Shown here: piece after piece, positions 18,030-25,836 of the stretch
Layout: each line of letters opens with the position of its first letter
Position numbering within the stretch: the first letter of the stretch is position 1
Source of the DNA: DZBG01 sp049241565
Lineage (GTDB): Bacteria > Bdellovibrionota > Bacteriovoracia > Bacteriovoracales > Bacteriovoracaceae
Assembly: GCA_049241565.1 (NCBI GenBank)
Contig: JBMLQL010000047.1
Coordinates: forward strand, 1-64,000
DNA: 64,000 bases
Direction of reading: 5' to 3'
Notes under the pieces: model-generated
The model's input: the letters and a program-made list of their open reading frames with translations, nothing else
The model's database searches: none
Told to the model about the DNA's origin: nothing
Made by a program: the position numbers and the translations under genes

Positions 18030-18654
18030 TAATTTTCTTTTTTGCCTGTGGACGCAAATCTCGGGCCCCTCTTAGAATCATTTTTAATTCTTTAATAAGG
18101 CGCTCTGATAGTTCTTTGCGTCTATGCTTAGGAAGATCAAGGGCCTCGGCCCCTACGGTAAAGGCCACGGCCACAATGGCCTCAGCTGCCAAGGCCGTAT
18201 CCCGAAGAGGTTGGTTAAGAATTTTTGAGCCACGGTCTAAATCTTCGGCCACTTCTTCTACAAAACGATTGATCTCAGCAAAAAGAGATTTCCTAAATGC
18301 ACTTGAAGGTCCTTGTCTTTCACCTTGTAGAACCCGAAAGAGATTGGCATTTTCAGTGATGTATTGAATGAATGTTTCTACTGAGGCCTGAATCGCGCTT
18401 CCTTTGTGATCCAGCTGTTTCCGCCTGGCCTCTCTTAAAAGTTGCCTGAGACCCAAACCGACTTCATCAATGAGGATAAGTCCTAGTTCTTCAAGATTGT
18501 GGAAGTGTCGATAAAAACCTGCGGGAGTAATGCCTGCTTCTTTACTGATTTCTCGTAGGCTTATGGCGCCAAAACCTCTCTCAGCACTAAGTCTTAGAGC
18601 AGCTTCGATGAGTTTTTTTCTTGTTTGGAGTTTTTGCTCACTTCTTTCTAGCAT
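18013..18654 (-). CDS. fabR: TetR-family repressor resembling FabR
   Basis: A 213-residue TetR-type regulator. The helix-turn-helix (ISLREISKEAGITPAGFYRHF, about residues 31-51) and the following EELGLILIDEVGLGLRQLL strongly resemble FabR, the repressor of unsaturated fatty acid synthesis in gamma-proteobacteria. The C-terminal half also fits (NLFRVLQGERQGPSSAFR, then VGAEALDL). FabR senses acyl-CoA or acyl-ACP pools. Its targets here are not visible; a lipid-related HlyIII gene is the convergent neighbour and the acyl-chain operon is 38 kb away. The lysine-rich tail (AKKKIIKKKN) is an addition. The symbol is by similarity only. Confidence 0.7.
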   Translation of the reverse strand: MLERSEQKLQTRKKLIEAALRLSAERGFGAISLREISKEAGITPAGFYRHFHNLEELGLILIDEVGLGLRQLLREARRKQLDHKGSAIQASVETFIQYITENANLFRVLQGERQGPSSAFRKSLFAEINRFVEEVAEDLDRGSKILNQPLRDTALAAEAIVAVAFTVGAEALDLPKHRRKELSERLIKELKMILRGARDLRPQAKKKIIKKKN

Positions 18655-18714
18655 TGATTATTATTTGATATCTATTAATAGACCCATAGGATTATGACCA
18701 AAGGAAAGATGTTG

Positions 18715-19062
18715 TTATGTTCCGAACCAATAGCTGCTATTTTTTTTCTTGAAAACACCTGACTTTTCAATAATGGCATCATCCATCTCTGAACCGTAGT
18801 GCCCATGAAAATCGGCTTTATATTTGAAAAAGAAGCTGACTTGTCCAAGCTTAAAAAATTCCACCGAATGAGACCAACACAAATTGATTTTGATATCCTC
18901 ACCACTTTGAGAATAGATATGATTAACATGAGTGATATCGTCGGTTAAGCCACTCTTAAATTTGCAAATGAAGCATCGTTTATCATTCATAATAACTATA
19001 TCGGCACTTGTTTGATTAAACTTAATTGAATGGGGGCCAAATATTCTTTCGATATTAGACAA
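18715..19062 (-). CDS. Small protein with a possible zinc-binding Cys/His set
   Basis: A 115-residue protein. CFIC is followed by THVNHIYS and then LCWSHSVEFF, giving spaced Cys and His residues like a treble-clef or HNH-like zinc site. No family is named. It is a plausible real gene because no better frame covers this stretch. It lies upstream of the FabR-like gene and may share its transcript. Only one GGCC occurs in it, fewer than in the surroundings, so it may be a late arrival. Confidence 0.5.
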   Translation of the reverse strand: MSNIERIFGPHSIKFNQTSADIVIMNDKRCFICKFKSGLTDDITHVNHIYSQSGEDIKINLCWSHSVEFFKLGQVSFFFKYKADFHGHYGSEMDDAIIEKSGVFKKKNSSYWFGT

Positions 19063-19091
19063 AATAAAAAACCTATTAAGGCTTACCTCGT

Positions 19092-19955
19092 TTGACGTGC
19101 TTTTTGAGAGAGTTTAAACTTAGAAAAGTTCACCCTAAGGATAGGTTTGTGTATCAATTAGATTTTTTTCCACGGAAGGAATTTCAGTCGCTTGGTGATT
19201 TTCAGCGTTTAGACAGATTAAGTCTGTCTCTAGAAGAACGTCGACAGCTTTCTCAAACTCCTCAATTTTTTAATCTCCAAAAATCTCATGAGATTATTTC
19301 TCACGAGCACTCACAAATTATTGATCGGATTTTAGGCTTCCGTATGAAATATGTGGAAGAGATGCTAGTGGCCGAGGCCAGCGCTTTTGATCCAAATGGG
19401 TCGCATGATTCATGGGGACCTTTGATGCATAAAGGAGTTCAGACATGGGTAGGTCTTGATTTAGTCACTCTACAGACTCCTTATTCTGAAATGGCCCAAA
19501 TTTTCAGTTTGCTGAAGCTGCGACCTTATCAGCAGGTCATTGATCTCGGAGCGGCCTATGGACGAATGGGCGCCCTTATAGGAGGTCTTTATCCCAAGGC
19601 CCTCTTTACTGGTTATGAATATGTGAAGGCCCGTGTGGATGAAGGTAACCGCGTTTATCGTGAACTCGGACTCACCAATTGCCAATTGGTAGAACAAGAT
19701 CTTTTTGATAGAGAGTTCCAACTCCCTGAAGCAGATCTCTATTTTATTTATGATTATGGTCAGGTTGAACACATTAACCATACGTTGAATCAAATTCATA
19801 CATTGGCCAAAAAAAGACCTGTGCGTTTGATTGTGAGAGGTAAATACACTCGACAGATCATCGATGCTCATCATCCATGGTTAGATGTGGCCTATGAGGG
19901 CAAGCGCTCAGGATCTTATGTTATTTATCAAGCGCATCTTCGAGGATACGCATAA
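19092..19955 (+). CDS. Class I SAM-dependent methyltransferase
   Basis: A 287-residue protein. Motif I is clear (VIDLGAAYGRMGALIG, about residues 150-165), followed by FTGYEYVKARVDEGN with the acidic residue that binds the ribose. A later motif, DLYFIYDYGQVEH, occupies the position of motif IV. The N-terminal 130 residues are unrecognised and may set substrate choice. The TTG start at 19092 gives the longest frame and is uncertain; GTG 19149 is an alternative. Substrate unknown. A strong hairpin terminator follows, shared with the convergent lipoprotein gene. Confidence 0.75.
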   Translation: MTCFLREFKLRKVHPKDRFVYQLDFFPRKEFQSLGDFQRLDRLSLSLEERRQLSQTPQFFNLQKSHEIISHEHSQIIDRILGFRMKYVEEMLVAEASAFDPNGSHDSWGPLMHKGVQTWVGLDLVTLQTPYSEMAQIFSLLKLRPYQQVIDLGAAYGRMGALIGGLYPKALFTGYEYVKARVDEGNRVYRELGLTNCQLVEQDLFDREFQLPEADLYFIYDYGQVEHINHTLNQIHTLAKKRPVRLIVRGKYTRQIIDAHHPWLDVAYEGKRSGSYVIYQAHLRGYA

Positions 19956-19972
19956 AAAAATAAGTAAAAAAA

Positions 19973-20000
19973 AAGGGAACCAAATGGTTCCCTTCTTTTT
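19973..20000. terminator. Bidirectional rho-independent terminator
   Basis: GGGAACC, AAAT loop, GGTTCCC, with A-run before and TTCTTTTTT after. It separates the plus-strand methyltransferase from the minus-strand small lipoprotein and can serve both. Confidence 0.9.
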
Positions 20001-20023
20001 TATTGCTAAAAAATCTTTTTAGA

Positions 20024-20251
20024 TTATTGAGCAGCTGGAGCGTCAGTAGCTGGAGCGTCTGTAGCTGGAGCTGTTTCAGTAGCAGCAGCAGCATCAACTG
20101 GAGCAGCTTCTGTAGCAGCAGCATCAACTGGAGCTGTTTCAGTAGCAGTTTCTGTAGTTGTTGTAGTTGTTTCAGTTGTTGTTGACTCTTCTTTTTTGTT
20201 ACAAGCAACAGCGACAACGATTAGAGCAGCAGCGATCAAAGCAAATTTCAT
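20024..20251 (-). CDS. Small low-complexity lipoprotein
   Basis: A 75-residue protein with a lipoprotein signal (LIVVAVAC, Cys at about residue 17) followed by NKKEE. The rest is an Ala/Thr/Glu/Pro/Asp repeat region built from TTT, ATETAPVDAA and ATDAP units. It is probably an abundant, flexible, acidic surface or periplasmic tether. Minus strand is chosen because the signal and lipobox are there; the opposite frames give only Ser-Cys or Leu-Gln runs. The internal repeats make its length liable to vary between strains. Confidence 0.75.
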   Translation of the reverse strand: MKFALIAAALIVVAVACNKKEESTTTETTTTTTETATETAPVDAAATEAAPVDAAAATETAPATDAPATDAPAAQ

Positions 20252-20391
20252 AAAATCTCCCTTTTTTTCCTATTCCTGTATGGAATTTTTGAATGAGTAG
20301 TTAAGTATAAATTTACTTGATGTGTAATGAGTTCACAAGAGTGAAGTCATAGGAATTAAAGATATTTTTTCGGGGGAGAGATTAAGGAATA

Positions 20392-21249
20392 TTAATCTCT
20401 GGCGCAGTAGGTCGTAAATTTTTTGATCATTTTACGGCATAAAGTGAAGGCCATATCTGAGGGATAGTAAGCAGCCTCATTGATAAAAATAGGAAACAGT
20501 CCTTCTTCTTTGTTATAAGAATCTACTTTTCCAGATGGATACAAAAAGAGGAGATCATTTTGTTTCAAAGGGGTAAAGTCCCTCCCTTGAAGCTCGGGAT
20601 GAATCATCACTTTTCTATTGTGACCAAGACTAGGGTAAAAAACATCTTCAACCTCTAGGTACTCTTCAACTTTTTGGCAATTCAGATAGGTTTTTTTACT
20701 AATAAGAGAGAGTAAATGTTCAAGGGTTGATTTGGTTTTTAAAAGAATTTGCGGATCAACTAGACTATTGGCCACCGGACCTACTTCAATCATGAGGCCC
20801 TTACTCACTTGGGAGGTGAGGTATTTTTGATTTGTATCCGGAGCGTAGATCACTTTTACATCAGCGTCTTCGATCTGGACTTGTCCTGCAAGTCTATGGA
20901 TTTCTTCAGTTTCTTTAGTGATGATGAGCGTTTTTCCCATATTGGCAGTGGTGGTATGGAGATCAATCACCCAATCAGGGTTAAATGTTTTGATTTTGTC
21001 TAGGATTTCGAGACCACGCCTATATTCAAGAGTTGGATGGACTGCATTTTTCTGAATTGGCTCAAAAACTCGATTGAGATCTTCATCACAGAATCTCTTA
21101 TTTTTTTTATAGGCCTCTGGATTGGCATGAATAAATTCAATTTGAAGATCAGGAAATTTAGCGGAAAGTTCGGTGGCGTAGTTTTGAACGAGGTAGATTC
21201 CCGTCCACTCATTGCCGTGAGTTCCGCCAAAAACTAGGACCCGACTCAT
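20392..21249 (-). CDS. Aspartoacylase / AstE-type zinc deacylase
   Basis: A 285-residue M14-fold amidohydrolase of the aspartoacylase/succinylglutamate desuccinylase family (PF04952). GGTHGNEWTG supplies zinc ligands His and Glu, DEDLNRVF and DLHTTTANMG supply further conserved residues, and MIEVGP the later Glu. It removes an acyl group from an N-acyl amino acid or peptide. Its ATG overlaps the stop of the upstream ATP-grasp gene (ATGA), so the two are translationally coupled. This argues that it acts on the ligase product or recycles its substrate rather than on free N-acetylaspartate. Confidence 0.85.
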   Translation of the reverse strand: MSRVLVFGGTHGNEWTGIYLVQNYATELSAKFPDLQIEFIHANPEAYKKNKRFCDEDLNRVFEPIQKNAVHPTLEYRRGLEILDKIKTFNPDWVIDLHTTTANMGKTLIITKETEEIHRLAGQVQIEDADVKVIYAPDTNQKYLTSQVSKGLMIEVGPVANSLVDPQILLKTKSTLEHLLSLISKKTYLNCQKVEEYLEVEDVFYPSLGHNRKVMIHPELQGRDFTPLKQNDLLFLYPSGKVDSYNKEEGLFPIFINEAAYYPSDMAFTLCRKMIKKFTTYCARD

Positions 21250-22730
21250 CGCTTTTCCTCAATTCGTCTGACAAAATCATGAATTATATGGTGGTAAAGT
21301 TCATCACCTAAAATGGCATCTTCAATACCAGCATCGATATTTGGATTGTCGTTGATCTCAATAACATAGGCCTTACCGTTCTTTTCTTTAAGATCAACTC
21401 CATAAAGGCTATCCCCGATATTGCCTGAAATTTTAAGAGCGGTAGAGATAACATGTTTGGGAACCTTGCTGATAGGAAAGGTTTCAGAGTCCCCGTCCTC
21501 AGGGCCTTTACCACCATTATGGTTATAAATTTGCCAATGACCTTTAGTCATATAGTACTTACAGGCAAAAATTGGGCGATCATTAAGGATCCCGATCCTC
21601 CAATCATAATCGGTATAAAAATATTCTTGAATAAGGAGCAGGGCGGTCTTTTTAAAAAGCTCCTCAGTCACCACCATGAGTTTTTCATAATCCTCAATTT
21701 TATAAACGCCTTTGGAAAAGGCTCCATCTGGAATTTTAATAATCATAGGAAAAGAAATTTCTTCAACAGCGGCTTTAAGATGTTCGGGATTATCCTTCAT
21801 GACCACAATGGTCTTAGGAGCATTAATCTTATTGGATTTAAGCATATTATCCATGTAGATTTTATTCGTGCATCTAAGAATAGACATAGGATCATCAATA
21901 ACCACTAGGCCCTCAGATTGGGCCTTCTTCGCAAATCGGTAAGTGTGATGATTGAGGGCCGTAGTCTCTCGAATAAAAAGGGCATCAAACTCAGCAATAC
22001 GTGAGTAATCCTTTTTTTCAATAAGCTCCACTAGAACATCATTTTCTTTTCCGGCCCGGATAAAATTATTAAGGGCCTTCTTGTCACTTGGTGGCATGGG
22101 ATCATTTGGGTTTTGCAAAATGGCCAGATCGTAGCGGTATTTTTTCTTGGCCTTGGGCTTTCTCCAAATTTTAGCGGAGTAATTATCAAGAGCGCTGGCA
22201 AATTTATCTTCATCGGTGGTTGAGAGTCCGTTGAGGCTTCCCGTTTTAATCGAGTTGATCTCCCATTTCTGATCCCATGTGAATTCTACCAAAAGAATAG
22301 GAGCGGCAAAAAGATCAAAAATCTGTCTGGCCACATCTTGGAAAATTTCATGTTCCGTTTTACCAAAGAAAATTTTAATAGCAAAAGGCTCTTGGTGGTT
22401 TTGGCCTTTCAATGCTTTTTGAATTGTTTGATCTAAATCTTCAGTTTCGAGGTTATAAAGAAACTGACGAGACAAATCACTGATGGCCTTGACGGCAGGT
22501 ATAACAGAGTGACCGCGGGCCTCGGCCAAAAGCGAGCAATAATAACCAGCACTCAAATATTTATAACTGCGACAAAGATTAATCACTTTAATTCGCTCTT
22601 TATCATCTTTATTCTCAGGAGCGTTTTCATCCCAATTAATGAGATAATCATCTGGAGTGAGGAGTTGTTCAGCAGGGTAATAAGAGTTCCAGTCTTTTTT
22701 CTTCTCAACAATAACGATGATTTTGGCCAC
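21246..22730 (-). CDS. RimK-like ATP-grasp amidoligase
   Basis: A 494-residue protein. The N-terminal 200 residues match the RLAN-type domain that precedes some RimK-like ligases (VINLCRSYKYLSAGYYCSLLAE). The C-terminal 230 residues are an ATP-grasp domain: MIIKIPDGAFSKGVYKI binds ATP, QEYFYTDYDWRIGILNDRP follows, and GVDLKEKNGKAYVIEINDNP holds the magnesium ligands. Such enzymes join an amino acid to a peptide or protein carboxylate. It is coupled to the aspartoacylase gene and divergent from the GNAT-C39 gene, the arrangement I recall from amidoligase systems surveyed in many proteobacteria. Acceptor unknown. Confidence 0.85.
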   Translation of the reverse strand: MAKIIVIVEKKKDWNSYYPAEQLLTPDDYLINWDENAPENKDDKERIKVINLCRSYKYLSAGYYCSLLAEARGHSVIPAVKAISDLSRQFLYNLETEDLDQTIQKALKGQNHQEPFAIKIFFGKTEHEIFQDVARQIFDLFAAPILLVEFTWDQKWEINSIKTGSLNGLSTTDEDKFASALDNYSAKIWRKPKAKKKYRYDLAILQNPNDPMPPSDKKALNNFIRAGKENDVLVELIEKKDYSRIAEFDALFIRETTALNHHTYRFAKKAQSEGLVVIDDPMSILRCTNKIYMDNMLKSNKINAPKTIVVMKDNPEHLKAAVEEISFPMIIKIPDGAFSKGVYKIEDYEKLMVVTEELFKKTALLLIQEYFYTDYDWRIGILNDRPIFACKYYMTKGHWQIYNHNGGKGPEDGDSETFPISKVPKHVISTALKISGNIGDSLYGVDLKEKNGKAYVIEINDNPNIDAGIEDAILGDELYHHIIHDFVRRIEEKR

Positions 22731-22825
22731 AAGGCATCCAAGGAAGTCACCACCATTTTGGTAGTGAAAGTTTTAGTATCTCAAGTACAATAGCAGAATC
22801 AGTTACCAGTTCAAAGGGCCATAAG

Positions 22826-23968
22826 ATGAAAAAAAACAAGAAATCTACCGATGGGTTTGATCCTTCTGGGGTGATTTTAAGGCCTGCCAAATTAGCCGAT
22901 TTAGGGCAGCTGGTAGAGCTTGAAAACGCTTGTTTTAACTATGATCAATTAACGAGACGGAATTTTCACTGGATGATCACCAAGGCCAATTCGATCTTTT
23001 TGGTTATTGAATATAAAACAAAATTAATCGGGTATGGGCTTGTTCTTATCAACTCAGGGACTAGTCTTGCGCGCCTTTATTCTATTGCTGTCTTGGATTC
23101 TTACCAAGGACATGGGCTGGCCTCGCAACTCATCTTAGAACTTGAAGAGATGAGTTCAAACGAGGACTGTGCTTATCTTAGGCTGGAAGTGAAGGAGTCG
23201 AACAAGGGGGCGATTAAACTCTATGAAAAACTTGGCTATATTAAATTTTCTCAGAAAGAAGATTATTACGATAATGGAGAAACAGCTCTTTGTTTTGAAA
23301 AACGAATTCGTTTCTTAAAGAAAAAGCCTCGCAATAATGTTCCTTATTATCAGCAGTCAGTGAACTTCACCTGCGGCCCGGCTTGTTTGATGATGGCCAT
23401 TAAGGCCTTTGATTCAAAATTTAAAATGACCATCCAGCAAGAGCTGCAAATTTGGCGTGAAGCCACTACTATTTTTATGACTTCTGGCCATGGAGGATGC
23501 GGGCCACGAGGTCTGGCCCTTTCTGCTTTCAGGAGAGGTTATCGTCCCGAGCTTTATCTTTCTCGTGAAGGGGCCCTTTTTGTGGACTCAGTGAGAAGTC
23601 CCGAAAAGAAAAAGGTGATTCAGTTTGTTCATCAAGAATTCGAAAAACAAGTCAAAGAATCAAAGATAAAAACTCATCACAAAAGATTATCAGTTAATGA
23701 AATAGAAAGAATTCTTGATGCCGGTGGAATTCCTATTGTTCTTATTACGACCTACCATTTTGATAAAAATAAAGTTCCTCATTGGGTGATTGTCACGGCT
23801 TACGATGATCATTTTATTTATATTCATGACTCTGATGCAGAAGACGTGGGAATGCATGAACAAGTGGTAGGAAGAATTCATGCTCCTATTCCTAAAGAGC
23901 AGTTTCTTAAAACATCACGTTGGGGAAAAAATAAAATGAGCGCGGCGGTGGTGGTTTACCCATTCTAA
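22826..23968 (+). CDS. GNAT acetyltransferase fused to C39-like peptidase
   Basis: A 380-residue fusion. Residues about 15-160 are a GNAT acetyltransferase (SIAVLDSYQGHGLASQLI is the acetyl-CoA loop). Residues about 170-380 are a C39-like papain-fold peptidase, with Cys183 in NFTCGPACLM, His in VPHWVIVTAYDD and Asp in IHDSD. The combination is a known fusion that sits beside RimK-like ligases. The acetyltransferase may cap and the peptidase trim the peptide made by the ligase. It is divergent from the ligase gene across a 95-base promoter region. The stop overlaps the convergent pseudopilin gene by four bases. Confidence 0.85.
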   Translation: MKKNKKSTDGFDPSGVILRPAKLADLGQLVELENACFNYDQLTRRNFHWMITKANSIFLVIEYKTKLIGYGLVLINSGTSLARLYSIAVLDSYQGHGLASQLILELEEMSSNEDCAYLRLEVKESNKGAIKLYEKLGYIKFSQKEDYYDNGETALCFEKRIRFLKKKPRNNVPYYQQSVNFTCGPACLMMAIKAFDSKFKMTIQQELQIWREATTIFMTSGHGGCGPRGLALSAFRRGYRPELYLSREGALFVDSVRSPEKKKVIQFVHQEFEKQVKESKIKTHHKRLSVNEIERILDAGGIPIVLITTYHFDKNKVPHWVIVTAYDDHFIYIHDSDAEDVGMHEQVVGRIHAPIPKEQFLKTSRWGKNKMSAAVVVYPF

Positions 23969-24783
23969 GGAGTACATATTAGTCGAATTCTCCCACCCGA
24001 ATACTCAAGCCTTACCGTTACTCCTGGAGCAGTGGCATCACACATACTTGATGTATCAATTAAATTGGCCCAATCTGTATATTGACCTGTCTTTTTACAG
24101 ATCGTTTCTCCATCAGATCTAATTCCTACAAAAACTGTGTCAGGGTCTGCACAGACATGATTGGCCAGAGAACAGTCTTTGGTAGCGGCATTCCAGACAA
24201 ATAGACTACCTAAACTCAGGCAAAACTCTTGGGCGGTTGAGGTGTTTACATTTTCGGCATCAGCGTAGCAGGTATCAATACCGGAGTCGATTTTGAAGGT
24301 AATATTATCAACAAATTTAGTGATTGATTTAGATGAAGTTGATCCAGAGTTGATCTTGATATACTCGATTGAAAATCTTTGTTGTGGGAAATCGACTCGA
24401 ATGTCTCCAATAGTGATATTTCCATTCATATAGGGCGTGGCTGTTCTAATAAACGAACGAGCACTCTGGGCTCCACCAGCATCAATCTGCGCAAGGTAGA
24501 TTTTATCTAGTAGCGGGCCTGGGTTAGTCACTGCTTTCCATCCTGACGTCAGATGACCGGAGGCCATATTTCTAAGTAAGGTTGCTGAACAGTGTTTTTT
24601 GTCTTGAAGAACACTCGTCACCATTTGATGAAGTAAGTTGATATCGTCTGTGGTCTGAGATCCCTTTTGAGTCTTTTTCTGATCGCTCAGCATGTTTGTT
24701 CCAACAAGGGCCATTCCTGCCAAAGCTGCGCTGATTAATAAGAGCTGAATTAACGAAATACCATCCTGATTTTTAACTTTCAT
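23965..24783 (-). CDS. Pseudopilin-like protein A, Cys-rich
   Basis: A 272-residue protein with a prepilin-type N-terminus: short basic leader MKVKNQDG, then ISLIQLLLISAALAGMAL, with cleavage expected after the Gly. Position +5 is Gln instead of the usual Glu. The motif SDQKKTQK and the KHCSATLL cysteine are shared with the two genes on the other strand, as is a C-terminal set of cysteines (VFVGIRSDGETICKK, then IRLICTP). It is probably assembled by a type II secretion or type IV pilus machine, none of which is in the window. Confidence 0.75.
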   Translation of the reverse strand: MKVKNQDGISLIQLLLISAALAGMALVGTNMLSDQKKTQKGSQTTDDINLLHQMVTSVLQDKKHCSATLLRNMASGHLTSGWKAVTNPGPLLDKIYLAQIDAGGAQSARSFIRTATPYMNGNITIGDIRVDFPQQRFSIEYIKINSGSTSSKSITKFVDNITFKIDSGIDTCYADAENVNTSTAQEFCLSLGSLFVWNAATKDCSLANHVCADPDTVFVGIRSDGETICKKTGQYTDWANLIDTSSMCDATAPGVTVRLEYSGGRIRLICTP

Positions 24784-24987
24784 AAATTAAGCATAGATTA
24801 TTTATCTTATAATTAAAGTGTTTCTCTAAAAAAACATAGAATATGAATAAGATACGTCCTCAGCGACCATTTGTTGAGATATAAGACTGACTCTTTTTGT
24901 TGGCAATTGTCCTGTCTCAAAACTGGATAAATGGTTTAAAAGGCTTTTTACTTGGGATTCAAGATTGTCCATGTTTTAATTAAACAA

Positions 24988-25836
24988 ATGATAAAAATCA
25001 AGGCTGACAAATTTCAATTCAAGCACTGCTCTGGGTTTTCACTAATGGAGCTAATGGTAGCTGGAGCTTTGCTCGCAGGAGTATCTCTTGCCGCTGTAAA
25101 AATATTCAGTGATCAACGCTCAACTCAAAAACGAATTGAGCTTGATAGAGTTCTTGATGCTCATGTGAGTACAATCAAGTCAACTTTGGCCATTAAGGCC
25201 AATTGTAATATCACGATGGGGATTCCATTTGGAACCTCAGCTGCACCACTCACAAGTTTTCCTTCCTCTCTATCGTCGATAAAGATGATTATTGGGGCCA
25301 ATACAGAGTCAAATCTCATCTCAATTGGTGACTCAATTAACGATCAAAATACTCATCGTCTCACGGCAATCACCTTAGATCCGGCTCCCACTACGACGGG
25401 ACTATTGAAAATTGAAATGACTTACGAGTCAAGAATGTTTGGAAGTTCTGTAAAGAGAAATGTTTTTATCCCTGTTAAGGTAACCGGTAATCAGGGCACT
25501 GGAAACAGCTATGAGTGTATGGATGATAAAATGGGAGTCGATAAGACTCTTCAAAAAGAGGGTTGTGAGGCCCTCGTTAACTTAGGTGATTTTGAACCAG
25601 ACTTACAAAACTGTGCTTTAAGAGATCTTGAATTTGATTCTTCTGGTAATTATTTGTGCTCGAATGGAGAAACATTCGTTGGCCTAAGAAACGATGGAAC
25701 TGCAGACTGCCAGATCACTGATAATCGTCTTAATCCAAACGATGCTGTGGGACCTGCGGCTTCAAGTTGTGCTGGTAAACAAGTTAAGCTGAGTGTTAAT
25801 GCATCAAACCAAGTGGTGATAGAATGTATTCCTTAA
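24988..25836 (+). CDS. Pseudopilin-like protein B, Cys-rich
   Basis: A 282-residue protein when started at ATG 24988. A longer leader to 24952 is unlikely. The prepilin signature is CSGFSLMELMVAGALLAGVS, with Glu at +5. It shares SDQRSTQKR, the ANCNITM cysteine and the C-terminal FVGLRNDGTADC and VVIECIP motifs with protein A, so the two are paralogues on opposite strands. The stop region overlaps the next pseudopilin start by 13 bases, implying one transcript. Confidence 0.75.
   Translation: MIKIKADKFQFKHCSGFSLMELMVAGALLAGVSLAAVKIFSDQRSTQKRIELDRVLDAHVSTIKSTLAIKANCNITMGIPFGTSAAPLTSFPSSLSSIKMIIGANTESNLISIGDSINDQNTHRLTAITLDPAPTTTGLLKIEMTYESRMFGSSVKRNVFIPVKVTGNQGTGNSYECMDDKMGVDKTLQKEGCEALVNLGDFEPDLQNCALRDLEFDSSGNYLCSNGETFVGLRNDGTADCQITDNRLNPNDAVGPAASSCAGKQVKLSVNASNQVVIECIP

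Noticed and set aside
20003..20185. Ser/Trp/Cys-rich frame opposite the small lipoprotein
   Set aside because: It is the complement of Ala/Thr repeat codons; the other strand has a lipoprotein signal and a start.
19921..20217. Leu/Gln-rich frame overlapping the small lipoprotein
   Set aside because: Product of the same repeat in another frame; no signal and no ribosome binding site.
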